Below, piece by piece: positions 11,031 to 22,766 of a stretch of DNA of 64,000 nt (the first letter of the stretch is position 1; each line of letters opens with the position of its first letter). The stretch covers positions 6,510,001 to 6,574,000 of the forward strand of contig BSBM01001024.1 of assembly GCA_027924585.1 (NCBI GenBank), read 5' to 3'. The notes beneath the pieces were generated by a model, which was not told where the DNA came from, searched no databases, and saw only the letters and a program-made list of their open reading frames with translations. The position numbers were made by a program, and so were the translations under genes. The stretch is from Larix kaempferi (Eukaryota; Streptophyta; Pinopsida; Pinales; Pinaceae).

Positions 11031-13542
11031 TTATGTGTGTTTCCAATGTTTTACATAGTTGTTTGTTATGTTTTCACATACTTCTGTAGTTTCAACATTT
11101 TCAGTGCAAATATGACAAAAGCAGGATTGCTTTCTATTGTCAAATCCAAACACGTTTTGGAAGGAGTTTGTTTGAATATAGTGTAAATCTCTAGTCCCAT
11201 GTATGGTGCCAGCCTCATATGGGATTGATATATATATATATTGGATTCCAATAAGCCAGAAGAACCTGCACAATATATGACAAATCACAAAGGACAACTT
11301 TTAAGGTTAGTGTATATACTTTAATGATAGACTTGCAAATAACATTTTTTTCAATTGACAATTAATATAAATTAAAAAAATTGTGTACATACCTGTGCAC
11401 AACTTTTGAATGTTGATTATAATCACAAATTAGATGTAATTGAAACCATTGGACAACTTTTGCAGCTGAATGAAATCGCGCAGAAGAATGGTTCATTTTC
11501 CATCTTTGAAGTTCTCTTTTTACACATGATCCTGCACCATCATGTTCACCTTTTCCATGTCCAGTTTCAAAGAAATTCCAATGACATTTAATGTTTGAAA
11601 TTGTCCCGCACATCCATCCGACCATATCCAATGTTTATTGAATTTAACTTCACGTCTTTTTAATGATTCATAGAAAATATTTTCAATACAATGTTGTACA
11701 AAATGTGTATCGTGTGTACGATCATCAATGATATAAAAATGATATTATTTAATCACATCTCGATTTTCACACGTGCTTTCAATGCCATCAACATTGTGCT
11801 GAGAATGTCTATATAGAACATGGACAAATATCGAAACTTGGTCAGATTGATAGTATTCACTTTGTATCTCCGTTTGTGCAGCAAATGTGTAGTTTTGTGC
11901 AAAATCAACCACAAACAAAATTGTTTCAAGTGGAAAAATTTCACGAGACTTATTGAATTGAAGGTCTTTCCATTGTGCTCTATGTGAATGCTTGGTGTAT
12001 TTATAAATTTCACTTTCAAATTTCTTCAGAAAATCTGTCACACATATTTTATCTTCTCGCAAATCAATCCGTTTGGAAAGCGCATCACTAGAAATTGTAG
12101 CATAATTGATGTATTCATATCTTATCCAATCAACAGTTACATTTGACAGCGACTGATCATTAAAAATAGGATATTTACTACAGAATACAATTAGATTTCC
12201 ACATGGTTGGCAATGTTTTCCATTGACACATTTCTTATAGTAAAATAGTTCATCGTGATCTCTCTCACATAGAATTTGAGATATGAATTCACGTATTGTG
12301 GGCGGAGGTGATTAATTTGTCCAATTTTTTTTACCAAATTCAAGAAAAGTGTCGTAATATAATTGAAATTCCACATGATAAAGACAACAACATGTGTCAC
12401 GAATAGTAATAGGTCTAACATACCATGGTTTTTGTTGCGCAAATGTAGTGATTGGAATATTAATTCCACGATGATCCTCCTTGAATTTATTGAACAATTG
12501 TACTTGTGTCATTTCCATTATATGTTTTGCATGGATTTCGTATTCATTTTGTGATACTCTTTGTTGTATCACATCCCTTGAATTTGGCGAAACTCAAGCA
12601 TGTGCCAACCAATATTTATGTACAATATCTTTAACACCTTCTCTCATTCTATCTCTGTAAGGTTGTCTACTAATTGCCCAACAAGCAAGTTCATCATTTT
12701 AAACTATTTGCATTATGAATTTGTTATGTTTGCATAATGTCTTTATTGAGGTTCCTATCGTTTTTTTCAATTGTGTTGTCAAACGTTTTGGTCTAGTACT
12801 AGTTGAAATAATTGTTGTTTGAATTGCTTTACGTGCAGCTTTGGTATCTTTCTTCTTGGATTTTCCAAAAAAAATTATTGCATCACTTATATTTTCTATC
12901 ACATTAGTTTTAAATTTCGATTCTTTTGTCGCCTTGTGAATACCCAATAATGATATCATGCCTCTTAACTTCTTGGACACTAATAAACATCTCAAAATTT
13001 ACGCTTGTCCTGTTATTGAATATTGTTTGAGAATATCATCATAAATTTACATAAAACGATATCGTGCAACGAGGGTGGCTATTTTTTCCCCATGTTTGTC
13101 ACAATCAATGTCTTCTAATGTTTCATCATCAATGGTGAAAGCACCTATACATTTCAGTTAAATTTAATTTAACATATATACAAAGTTACAATTCATTATA
13201 AAAAATGAATTTGGGAAATACATGATATATACATACTAGGTCCAATTTCTTGTTCTTGAACTTGATCTTCAATATTGACTTCATCAACATTAGCATGTAA
13301 ATCCCTATTTACATCTTCAACAATGGTCTCTTTAGCTTCAATTTGTTCTTCTTGTACTCGATTTTCAATATCCATTTCATCAACATTATGATGTAAATCT
13401 CTATTTACCTCTTCAAAAATTATCTCTTCTGTTTGTGAAACCCTTCTTTTTTTGGCATGATATCTGAGTCTTTATCTTTCTCTATGAGCATCATCATGAC
13501 GTTTACGATCACTTTTTCTTTGGCAGTTTTTTTATTGCCCAT
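11031..13542 (-). pseudogene. Decayed RNase H-fold (DDE-like) transposase-type gene
   Basis: Read on the minus strand. An N-terminal Arg/Lys-rich segment (about 13510-13430) and an acidic segment with a doubled NRDLHxNVDE motif precede an intron at 13145-13236 (GTATGT...TATAG, in-frame join). A long region follows with 'KPWYVRPITIRDTCCC', 'VVDFAQNYTF', 'WSDGCAGQFQ' and, after a frameshift near 11600, 'GHGKGEHDGAG'. A second intron (11266-11392, GTATGT...GTGCAG) restores the frame into a C-terminal exon with GTRDLH and CFCHIC. From memory, these motifs match a widespread eukaryotic family of uncharacterised proteins with Asp residues in an RNase H-like arrangement, often transposon-borne. At least six in-frame stops make it non-functional. 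The superfamily name is uncertain. No terminal inverted repeats were found. Confidence 0.75.
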
Positions 13543-13738
13543 GATTGTTTAATTTGTAGAGGTTAAATTAAAGAATCATCACTTTATAGTTAAAAAAATA
13601 AAAATTTATGATTTAAAAACAGTTACTAATATTTTTTTTAGTCTTTCAACCATTTATAAAAACATGAAGAGAAATTTCCTTTAACACTTTTACTTTAATT
13701 TTTTTTTATCAAAAAATCACCTTATAAAAATCTCATAA

Positions 13739-13895
13739 GAGTCCTTTGAAGAAAAACTCCTTGGAAAGAAATCTCTTTTGAAGAAAAACTCATTGGAAAG
13801 AAATAAAAACTCCTTGGAAAGAAATCTCCTTTGAAGAAAAACTCCTTGGAAAGAAATAAAAACTCCTTGGAAAGAAATATCCTTTGAAAAAACCC
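13739..13895. repeat. Tandem CTCCTTGGAAAGAAA repeats
   Basis: Six imperfect units of 'AAACTCCTTGGAAAGAAAT' alternating with 'CTCCTTTGAAGAAA', with a higher-order period of about 57 bases. Lies between the transposase-type gene and the LINE remnant. Confidence 0.85.
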
Positions 13896-13924
13896 CTTAA
13901 AAAATATTTTATAAAGACCTCTAC

Positions 13925-14755
13925 GAAAAAAAGAGATGCGGATTTATGAAGTAGCGTTCCTAGGTCGTCATATTTTTGAAATGCTAGAAGATCATGAAGA
14001 ATGGAATTGTATCAAAGATTAGGAAATTGTGGTCGAATGTGGGTGTAGGCATGGCATTCTAATAGAAAATGACATTCATCCTCGATGCTCATAGTCTCAT
14101 AAAGCTGGAAAATCCTTTTCACCCATGTTGTTTTAGGAATTGTCTAGCGCTCTGTTTCACTATGAAGCTCATGGGAGTTTGTTCTTATCTTGTCTATATT
14201 ATTTTTCTTCTTCGAACAGGTTAATATAAAGAGATATATTGATCTTCCATCTTAGGGTTAATGACCTCAAGATGTAGTATCTTAATTTTCTTTTTAACCT
14301 CTAAAAATTTCTCGTCCCACATTTTCTCTTTAAACTTAGATGTAATAGTATTTTTGATGTTGTTGATATTTTGCAAAGTGGCATTTTTGTTAATCCACAA
14401 ATGATTTAACCAAGCCATGGCATCTTTATACCAGCCTCACTTGAGCCGTAGATGGTCTTGACTGGAATTTAAAACAATTTTAGGGAGTCTCTGTTCTTCC
14501 GTGTTATTTATCATGTTCTTGTACATCAGGGGGGAATACCTCCTTTTATAAGGAGAATAGGATATGGCGTATTGATTTTGATTTTGAGGTTATACATGAT
14601 AAAATGCTTTTGAATTTACTCAAACTTTCTATAGGATTCTTGAGAAATGTTGCAACCCCAAACTTCACAACTGCACAAGATAACGAGAGTGACAAGAGTT
14701 TCAAAAATGAACTTCTTGTATATGTTGTGAAAGATTGCACCAAAATTCATATATA
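13925..14755 (-). pseudogene. LINE reverse transcriptase C-terminal remnant
   Basis: One frame on the minus strand, from about 14755 down to 13925, reads as the C-terminal part of a plant non-LTR reverse transcriptase. It contains 'FIFETLVTLVILCSCEVWGC', then MYKNMINN, then 'GWYKDAMAWLNHLWINKNAT', then 'IRTNSHELHSETE', then 'MSIEDECHFLLECHAYTH'. At least five stops or frame changes interrupt it. The N-terminal RT and endonuclease are missing, which is typical of 5' truncation. It does not overlap the domains kept in the LINE at 31565-35310, so whether they are related cannot be judged. Recognition rests on remembered family phrases. Confidence 0.65.
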
Positions 14756-16485
14756 ATATGTTTATGTAAAATTTAATTTGTTTTTAGGTAATACGAATAT
14801 AGAAAATAAATTTGAATATTTTGAGTAATACTTATTATGAATACTAAGTTTTAACTATTATAGTTAAAATTATAATAATAAAATATTGTTTTCAATAGTA
14901 TTGAGTCGAGAGGCGCTTTCTACAGCCCAAGTGAGTGAGATGTGTCACATCTATAACAGTGACATGACATATGTAGGCTCCAATATATATATATAAAACC
15001 AAATACATGTCAGCTCCAAGTTTAAATTGGCTACATTGTAAACTATATTTATATAAATATGTATTCAATTTCAAGTTCAAATTCAATTGACACATCCATA
15101 CATATTAAATAAATCTTTTCATAAATAGTTACACGACGACTAAATATACAAGAGAAACATATATTCACAAAGAAATCCCCAGATTAAGGCACAATGTGTG
15201 TGTGTGTGTGTGAGAGAGAGGGGGGGGTAAAACCTTATATAACTAAGTCATACATACTAATTATTTTAATTCACAATTAATTAATTATTGCAACTTTTGC
15301 CTATGTATGGGATTTATGTGTTATCATTTACAACACAATCCAAATTGGAGTAGTGATCCGGATTTTATGAGCAAAATGAAATGAATACAGATTATTAAAA
15401 CATGCTTATCACAAAATAACAGAGATACAGTAAAACTAGTTTTCTATTCAATAAGTAAATAAGCTGAAACTGTAAAATGTAGCGGAAAAAAAGCTTAATG
15501 GAATGGTGGCGGCTTACCTCTAAGAAGAGATGTGACGGTTGCACTCATTCGCAAGGATACCATTACAATGAGGATCTAAAGGTATTTTTACAATACCCAA
15601 AATCCAAAACCCTAACCCTCGAAGATGAAAAGCCAACAGTTTTGTGGACCCTGTTTTGGGTAGTTTAGTGTATCAAATTCCCAGTGGCATAACTTTGGCA
15701 TACGATCTCTGTTTGTGGCGCACGATAGCTAGTTGGAAATATCTATACATCGTTTAGGGCCTCAAAATGACCCCTGAAGTTTAGGACCCGAAAAACTGCT
15801 AAAAATAGTAAATTACCAAAATTGCCAGAAAGTTGTTTTGAGCCAGTTGAAAAAGGTGGGTCGCCACCAATATCCACCTGGATCAAGTAGTTGGCACCTA
15901 ATGGAAAATATATTGGATTTATGTATGGTTAAGTTAATAAGAAAATAATAAATTGGATATTATTTGAAATTCATTTGAAAAAAAACTGCTTATAAAATTA
16001 GCATTCTTATATCAAACAAATTGAATTTATTGCAACAAAGTTTTTATATTTTTTTTCACACCATAAATCAAGAAAAAGGATAATATCATTTGCAAAACCT
16101 AATGGAAAAATTTCATGGAGTGCTGGTATTAGAAATAAACTTATGTATTTTTTAACTATAATTATTATAGAAACTATATAAAATCCTTAGAAATTGAAAT
16201 AATTTTAGAAAAATATCGCCAAATATTTTATAGTTGACATTTTAAGAATTGGTAAGATTCGTCAAGGTTTATACACTTTTAAATAAGTATGGGTCCTTAA
16301 AATTATCCCTGCTACATTGTAAGGAATCATCTATAAGTTATACAAAGTTTGTAAAGTTAGTTGGTAGATGTCAAAAGTATGAGACCAGAGCTAACTTTAT
16401 CTATTTGAGGATATTCTCTATAGTTGAAGTGCCACATTTAAAATGCAATTGAGTAAAGCCAATTTGAAAATGGGTGAAAATGTGA
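14756..16485. other. Non-coding stretch
   Basis: AT-rich sequence with no supported gene. Contains the microsatellite at 15195-15227. Short ORFs (14892-15095 minus, 16249-16452 plus) have no coding features. Confidence 0.6.
15195..15227. repeat. Compound microsatellite (TG)n(AG)n(G)n
   Basis: TG repeats run into GA repeats and then seven or more G. A likely polymorphic site. Confidence 0.95.
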
Positions 16486-16535
16486 AGGTGGGTAACAATT
16501 CCGTGAGAATCAAGTGCAAAATAACGCAGCGGAGG

Positions 16536-16616
16536 TTATTCGGTCGAATAATAAATGTCATTCAACCGATTAATGTTATTAATCGGCCGAATAACATTTA
16601 TTATTCGACCAAATAA
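16536..16616. repeat. 81-bp palindrome of TTATTCG motifs (A1)
   Basis: Symmetric about 16576, with 39-base arms that pair at 35 positions and a 3-base centre. Built from TTATTCGG/CCGAATAA and CCGATTAAT. Further TTATTCG motifs follow to about 16745. Similar clusters at 52650-52730 and 39070-39286 each sit just upstream of a C-rich leader, resembling subterminal repeats of DNA transposons or a regulatory array. Confidence 0.8.
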
Positions 16617-16744
16617 CACATACTTTATTCAGACGAATAACTAGTAATGGTTTTCCATTTAAATTAACAGGGACCTTGAAGTGTGTGCGAGGCAGTGCCT
16701 GCTGGAAAAAAATCTCCGGATTTGTTAGTTTATTCGGCTGAATA

Positions 16745-17137
16745 ATGTTTCTGCATAAAATCTCGGCTGCATCCATTATTTTTCATTTTCTTTGGCAAAA
16801 GTTTTGGACCCCGCTTGTGGACCCTTTTCCAACCCCACTGGTCGACCCTTATGTGACCCCATCTGTGGATTCTCTCGCGTTTGTGGACATTGTTGCTGTC
16901 GTCGACGATCTCACCACCGTTTCATCAACTGCCATTTCGCCACCTGACATCTCACCATCCGCCACCCTCCATCTCGTCACCCGATCTTCTCATCCTGCCA
17001 TTTTCCACCCTTTTGACATTCGCTCCCCATCGGATCCGCCACCACCTACAGATTGCAGGTTTACTTTAGCTTCGGCGTGGAGTTTACGGGTTCGGCGTGG
17101 AGGTTACATCGTCGGTGTGGAGTTGATAGCATGTTGA
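16745..17137 (+). CDS. Pro/Ser/Thr-rich hypothetical ORF (A1)
   Basis: 130 codons from the ATG at 16745, immediately after a TTATTCGG motif. The protein is rich in Pro, Ser, Thr and Val, with a short repeated PTPLVDP.VTPSVD pattern, and has no recognised domain. The A2 copy (52858-53250) keeps the frame open over the same length despite substitutions. That is weak evidence of past coding, because the two copies are recent. Sequence after the stop has donor-like and acceptor-like sites, so it could be a first exon. It may also be an unselected reading of a C-rich leader. Confidence 0.3.
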   Translation: MFLHKISAASIIFHFLWQKFWTPLVDPFPTPLVDPYVTPSVDSLAFVDIVAVVDDLTTVSSTAISPPDISPSATLHLVTRSSHPAIFHPFDIRSPSDPPPPTDCRFTLASAWSLRVRRGGYIVGVELIAC

Positions 17138-17896
17138 TTTCGCAGGTATTGTTTTAGTTTCTAGTTGTTTCATTTTCAGTTTCGGTTTCGTTTTTTTTTG
17201 TTTTCCGTTGCTAATTAAATTTGTTGATGTTTGCAGGACAATTCTTTTCGTTCATTGAGTTGGTGATCTGCTCCTATGCGGCGTTGGTGTTTTTGTTCGG
17301 TTCTATGAGTTTTTGGCTTGCTCCTGTTTGTTGGGTTCAACGAATTGTTATTTGTGAGTTAGTTTTACAGGTATCCCCACGCTTCTTAAAATATTTGGAT
17401 TGTCAATAAAGATATTCATTATTTAATTTAGCCATATGATAAACATGAAATTCCCCATTTATATAAACATTTAAGTGTCGATGTTGTTTATGTTTAGAGG
17501 TTAAATGATGTACTCATCTAGTTGTCAATGAAATAAATGTTCAGATATTGAGATATTTGATTAAGCATTTAAATGAGAGGGTTGTATTTAGAAAAAATAA
17601 AAAAATATATATTTATGTCAATGACGGGTCGTAAATTTACCTACTTAGAACTAAATTTGCATGTTCCTTACATTTATATTTCTTGTTCATGAACATAGTT
17701 CTTCAACTTTGTTCATGTTCTTATATAATGTTTATACACTCATCTTAAGGCTTTCGTCTTATAAGTTCTTTTTATATAGAAATTTAATAATAATTTCATG
17801 AATATTTTTTACAATTCATTGAGTCATTTACTATTGTGAGTGTTTCATCTCGACAATCAATTTTTTTATTACCCTAGTCATTTAAGCTTTATGTTT

Positions 17897-19683
17897 TGTA
17901 ATGCTCGCCTCGGTACTTTAATTGATTAGACTAATGAGGGTACTAGTTTTGAAATGAACCGACTAAGTAAAACACGAACCATTTGAATTTACTTTGAAAA
18001 TGCTTATAATGAAAATGATGAATGATGAGAATGCCTTAAAATGAAAATGAAGAATAGCGTATATGCTCGACTGATTGAGACATGATGATAAATGATGAAT
18101 AATTTGTATGCTCAACTGACTGAGATACTAGAATGAATGATGTAAATATTTTATATAGTGCAGCGCTACTAATGTGCGCTTGAGTGTGTGCAGTGGCAGG
18201 TAAGACGATATACCGACTGACCCATAGGAATTTTAGGGGTCGTAAGAATGGAAAGAACACATAGGGGTACGACGACTGGCTGTCGACCCTAGATTAGCAA
18301 TCCACGCACGGGTGAAGCCGTTTCAGCTCACCCGGGGAAGCGTATGTTGTACAGGAAAGGCCATAATGATTTGGTCACATACGATGAGTTGAGGAGCGCA
18401 CAATAAGGAGAGTCTTATCCCTCAACATCCCTTAGTCTCCAAGGAGAGTAGTTGAGAGATCGCGGTAACAGTTCCCGGTCGCTACTCAATACTCCCCATA
18501 AGAAGGAAGAAATGAAACTATCAGAAGGGCCCGCCGAAGAGGTACCTGGACAAGAGAAAGATAATTGTTATTTAAAATAAAGAAATCGAAAACTCATCAA
18601 AAATAAATTCAGGTGACTTTAAATTAAGAAGACAAATACTAGAAAAATTTATTCATTATTCTTTTGTTTAAAAATAAAACTCTTTAGTTTAGTCTAAACT
18701 ATTTTATTTATCTACTCTATTGAAGGAATATAATAAGAACTAAAAACTAGAAATTCCTATGAAAGTTCTCTTAGATTTGCGTAGTAATAGGAGTTAACTT
18801 CAAGTGGGAATATTCTAGTAAAAGATGAAAAGAACTAAAGAGAATATTTATATTAGATGTTATTTAATAAAGGAATCATTTGTCTTTTATAAATTACATT
18901 ATCAATTAAATAAAAATAACAAATCTTTTTATTTATATTTTACTAAAAAGGTTTTTAGTAAACTATTTGAGAAACAAAACAGGAGTAGAACTCTCCTACA
19001 CTTAACTCCCATTGATTTAGGGAATTAGGTGCACATTGAAGACATTGAGACACATGTATTTGAGAATAATGGAAATTAAAATATTAAATTAAATTAAATA
19101 TGTGCATGGACAGACACATGGCACACAGGCTTTTGCTATATAATGAGGGAGGAGAAGGAGAGAAAGACATTTCTTGCTCCCTAATGTTGGATGGTCATCA
19201 TAATCTCGAATTATGTTATGATCTTTGGAGTTGGGATTAGCCGAAACGGGGATTGGGAGATCCTTTCGGGAGGCTAGCTTGTGTGTTCTTACGGCCCCAT
19301 TAGCTCGACGGTTCGAGGTGAAAGAGAGTAACCCCGATATGGTAGGGAGTTCAACCGAGGGGTCACTCGATACTTCATCAGGAAATTGGATTGGATCGTG
19401 CGGAAACCACTTCGAGGACTCCATCGATTTGTTGGACCAACCGTCGAAAAACTGTCTGAAGTATTTAGTTTATTTATTTTGATAACTCTTGTGGTGGAAC
19501 GAATAAATCTGGGTATATAGTTTTATTTATTGACATTCATGTACTGCAATATATAGAAATAGATTTGTGGCCTCTATATCTTCTTCTGAAAACTCGTACT
19601 GGATGTTCTGAAATTAATTATACTTATATGTTCAAATTTCGTGGAAGTATTTTTTTGGGGAAACCCGAAATGGGGTTCCTACA
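17897..19683 (+). repeat. 5' LTR of element G (A1), 1787 bp
   Basis: Starts TGTAATGC and ends CCTACA. It is followed after two bases by a tRNA-iMet-type primer site at 19686, which fixes it as a 5' LTR. TATATAA at 19137-19143 is a candidate promoter. No matching 3' LTR lies nearby in A1. The LTR superfamily cannot be decided because no gag-pol is linked. Confidence 0.75.
19137..19143 (+). promoter_or_regulatory. Candidate TATA box in element G LTR
   Basis: TATATAATGAGG sits in the 3' third of the LTR, a usual place for the U3/R border. The A2 equivalent is near 55121. Confidence 0.4.
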
Positions 19684-19685
19684 TT

Positions 19686-19698
19686 TGGTATCAGAGCC
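19686..19698 (+). other. Primer binding site, element G (A1)
   Basis: TGGTATCAGAGCC is complementary to the 3' end of plant initiator Met tRNA, two bases after the LTR end. Confidence 0.85.
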
Positions 19699-22442
19699 GG
19701 TCGAGCTTTGAGGGCACCGGACTCATATTTTTTTGGGGGGGTTTGTTTGTGACCGTGGTGATCTACAGTGGGATAGGAACAACGATCTTGAGGAATTTCC
19801 CTTCAACCGGAGCTACACTCACTACAGGTTCTTGTTGTTTAAATTATTTAATTTATATTTCTTTTGAATTAAACATTATGGATCTGGAATTTCTGTAAAG
19901 TCTAGAATAAGTTTTAGTTTGCTTAAAGATCTAAACTGGACTAAGTTTTATCTGTTTTAAAAAAATAAATTGAACTCTAGGGCATATTTAAAGATGTTTT
20001 TATTCTGCAAACGAGATCTGGATCGTTTATACCCAGCATCTAAAATCTTCGAGTTCTGGATTTTACCTTCTGCTTTATAATTTATGGGTATGCTTATTTG
20101 CCATATCCCTGCGTGATTGTTATAAAAAGAAAAGGAGATCAAATTATTTAAACCAGATAGATTTTCCCTTGTTGTATTTGTAGATCATCGGATCGTCTCC
20201 CTGGTAATGTACTCAACGTTTGATTTATATTCCAGATGAATTTTATTTTTTTTGATTAATTTTCAAGGGCAATTTGTTTAAACCAGATCGAATTTTCTTT
20301 TGGTAAAATTTGATCATTGGATCGTCTCGCTGGGAATGTATTCAGTGATTGATCTATTTACCGGATCAATTCCATTTTCTTTTTATTTTTTCTGCTCAAT
20401 TTTCAAATATCAATGCTTAAACAAATCAACTTTTGTATTTAGTTCTTTGATCTTTCAGATCGCCCTTTGGTAGTGTATCTCAATAAAATATCTCTGAAAT
20501 TGTTTTTACCCTGTAAAACCAGATCCAGGGTAATGTTATTAAATCTCTGTAAAAAATCTTTTGTGTAAACCAATTCTGGCTTTTCCATTTAAGATCCCTG
20601 ATCTGATATTGTCTTTACCTGCGTGAAACCAGTTCTAGGGTAGTATAGTAAATATGTGTATATATCTTTTGTGTACCTCAAATCTGGCATCTCTATTAAA
20701 TGCTATGTTCTGACATTGTTTGTGTTGTGCGTAATCCAGATCTAGAGTAATCCATTTAAACTTTGTTGATATATATATATATATATATTTTTACCATGGC
20801 AAATCAATTCTGAGCATTTTCTTATTCGATCTCCGTGGATGTAATTGTATAAACCAGATTGGATGCACTCTCATTCCATGGCATTTATACAATCTGAGTT
20901 TGGCCATTTTAATTCGATTCCAATGCTGAGTTCGTAAACCTTAATTTGGAACACGCCCTAGTCGACCTCTGTCTCTGTTGTGCAGCCGACCCTATTACGG
21001 CATTTTCTAGAATGCTACTGATCATTAGCTTTCTTTCGAAACCGGTATGCTTGTGATAGTAGAGATCTGATAGATACATTGTCGATTAGGCCTGGAATTT
21101 CAAATTACTCTGCTGGTCAAACTGAAATTTGATGACGGTTTTGTAATTTTTTATGCCTTTTACTTTAAGTTTTATACAAATTCACGAGTGTCGAATTCCT
21201 TTATATTTTTATATAAAAATTAATCTTCAGATTCCTTTATATTTTTATATAAAAATTAAGTTGCAGGCGATACCCACAGTTTGTAAAAGTAAAAAAATAA
21301 AAATTGGCCTCCATAATCCAGTTAACCATCGGAAGTTCCTTTGTATCAATTATCCCGCCTCCTTATAGTCCTATTGATTTCGATTTCAGTTTGTTAAGGT
21401 GAACAACAAAGATCTTAAGATCATGCATTTTAGATCATGGAAGTATTTACATTTACATTAAAAGTTGAAATGGAAAATGTTAATTTAAGCTGCCTCGTCA
21501 CCATGTTATTGATATGTGCAGGAAGAACTGAAATTAAGATAGTAAATTCTAGTGATGTTTAGTAGGTGAAATATTTAGGAATTAAATAATCTTCACTCGC
21601 AACACATGATTCGTCTTATTAATGAAAAAGAGATATTAAAATTTTAGTGATTGTTCACCTCGAGGACATATCGAATGGAGTGAGACCAAATAATCAATAT
21701 AAAAATACTTTTGAGAACATGGTTGGTGTATCAATAATATATTCTTACATCCTTCATATTGTATTAGAATCACGAGATAGATCCATGGTTATAAGTTAAC
21801 TAGAATGCTTTACGGAGAAAAATATTTGACTTGTTATGTATTTATTCGAATGTTAGGTTACGGAAGACTAAAGTTCTCGAGTATTGAAAGATATGATTAT
21901 GATGGAGTCAGTAATGGGAGATCGACTTTAGAGATTTCAACTTTACCACTAGTATTGTTATGCTTGTGAATTCCTTGTCATCACCCCCAAAAAAAATAAA
22001 TAATAATAATGTGAATAAGAGGTATATCATCCTGGTGTTGATGGGTGAAATAAATACTCTTCATCGTAAGGAGGGTAATGGTGATAAGGATGTTGAGATA
22101 TTTTATAAAACACATTTAGTCAGGAATGGGGAAGGATTTCTCTAAAATAGTAGATTATGTGATCAAGTTAAAGGAATCGACCGTTTAAGCTGATAAGACC
22201 TTAGTTGTATCCGATGAAGGATGGATTCATATCCTTTATATTAATTACCTATGTCAAGATATGCTTACGCATAACATTAAATTCATGAACTATATATGTT
22301 TATTTATGTCGGGATCATCTTATGCATATGCATTGATTATATGAATTTCATACATTACAAAAGTTTGCGTTCATTTCTGATTAAGAATAGAATTGTCTCA
22401 CTCATTTTGCACACTCGAGTCTAAATATTGTTGATATATATA
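19699..22442 (+). mobile_element. Non-coding leader of element G (A1)
   Basis: About 2.7 kb between the element G primer site and element B, with no gag, protease or polymerase reading. It holds diverged tandem units starting near 20146, 20277 and 20416, each opening with 'TTTAAACCAGAT' or a variant and containing GGATCGTCTC. Shorter repeats around 'TCTGTAAAAAATCTTTTGTG' and an (AT)n run near 20768 follow. A long non-coding leader suggests a non-autonomous element or one interrupted by element B. Confidence 0.55.
20146..20416. repeat. Diverged ~135-bp tandem units in element G leader
   Basis: Two units (20146-20276, 20277-20415), each with 'AAACCAGAT', 'GATCAT.GGATCGTCTC' and 'GGGAATGTA' or 'GGTAATGTA'. 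A weaker third unit follows. Confidence 0.65.
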
Positions 22443-22558
22443 TGTAACTTCGGAATGTATTTCACATATATGTATATTGTATTCCTATAGAGATGTTATT
22501 ATTCCTCTATACGGAAGTGTCGTCATTTATATTGTAAGTGTTTTAACTTATACTTGAT

Positions 22559-22690
22559 GGGTTATTAGACCACCTTGTTGGGGTCGGCCCTGTATAAGTC
22601 ATGTGGGTCAAAGGGTTATTAGACCACCCTATTGGGGGTCGGCCACGTGGGTCAAAGGGTTATTAGACCACCCTATTGGGGGTCAGCCCA
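22559..22690. repeat. Three direct repeats in element B U3 (A1)
   Basis: 'GGGTTATTAGACCACC' recurs at 22559, 22613 and 22657, each followed by a 'TTGGGGGTCGGCC'-like phrase. They lie 70-200 bases upstream of the TATA box, the expected position of LTR enhancers. Confidence 0.85.
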
Positions 22691-22758
22691 ATCAACATTA
22701 TGTTATGTGGTTAAGTTAATGCCGACCTAGTAAAGGTTATTAGGAAAGTCATGTCAAG

Positions 22759-22766
22759 TATAAATA
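22759..22766 (+). promoter_or_regulatory. TATA box candidate in element B LTR
   Basis: TATAAATA, conserved in A2 at 58722, about 310 bases before the LTR end. Confidence 0.45.

Larger units (their letters stand above)
8540..16489. other. A1-only segment, deleted from A2
   Basis: About 7.95 kb present in A1 and absent from A2, where 52601 joins directly to the equivalent of 16490. AGGT occurs at both A1 edges (8536-8539 and 16486-16489) and once at the A2 joint. The first part of the segment (to 9913) is homologous to the first tandem unit, so loss in A2 is more likely than gain in A1. Confidence 0.8.

Noticed and set aside
14892-15095. Minus-strand 67-codon ORF
   Set aside because: Low-complexity AT-rich reading with an (AT)n run; no conservation to test.
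18036-18260. Minus-strand ORF with repeated SQSVEH.(N/R)YSSF phrases (also 54015-54290)
   Set aside because: It comes from a short direct repeat (CTCGACTGACTGAGA-type) within the element G LTR; no sign of a gene.
19089-19482. ORFs on both strands near the 3' end of the element G LTR
   Set aside because: The A2 copy has indels that break the plus-strand frame; this is LTR sequence.
22559-22690. Possible CRISPR-like array
   Set aside because: Only three units of unequal spacing, inside a plant LTR U3.
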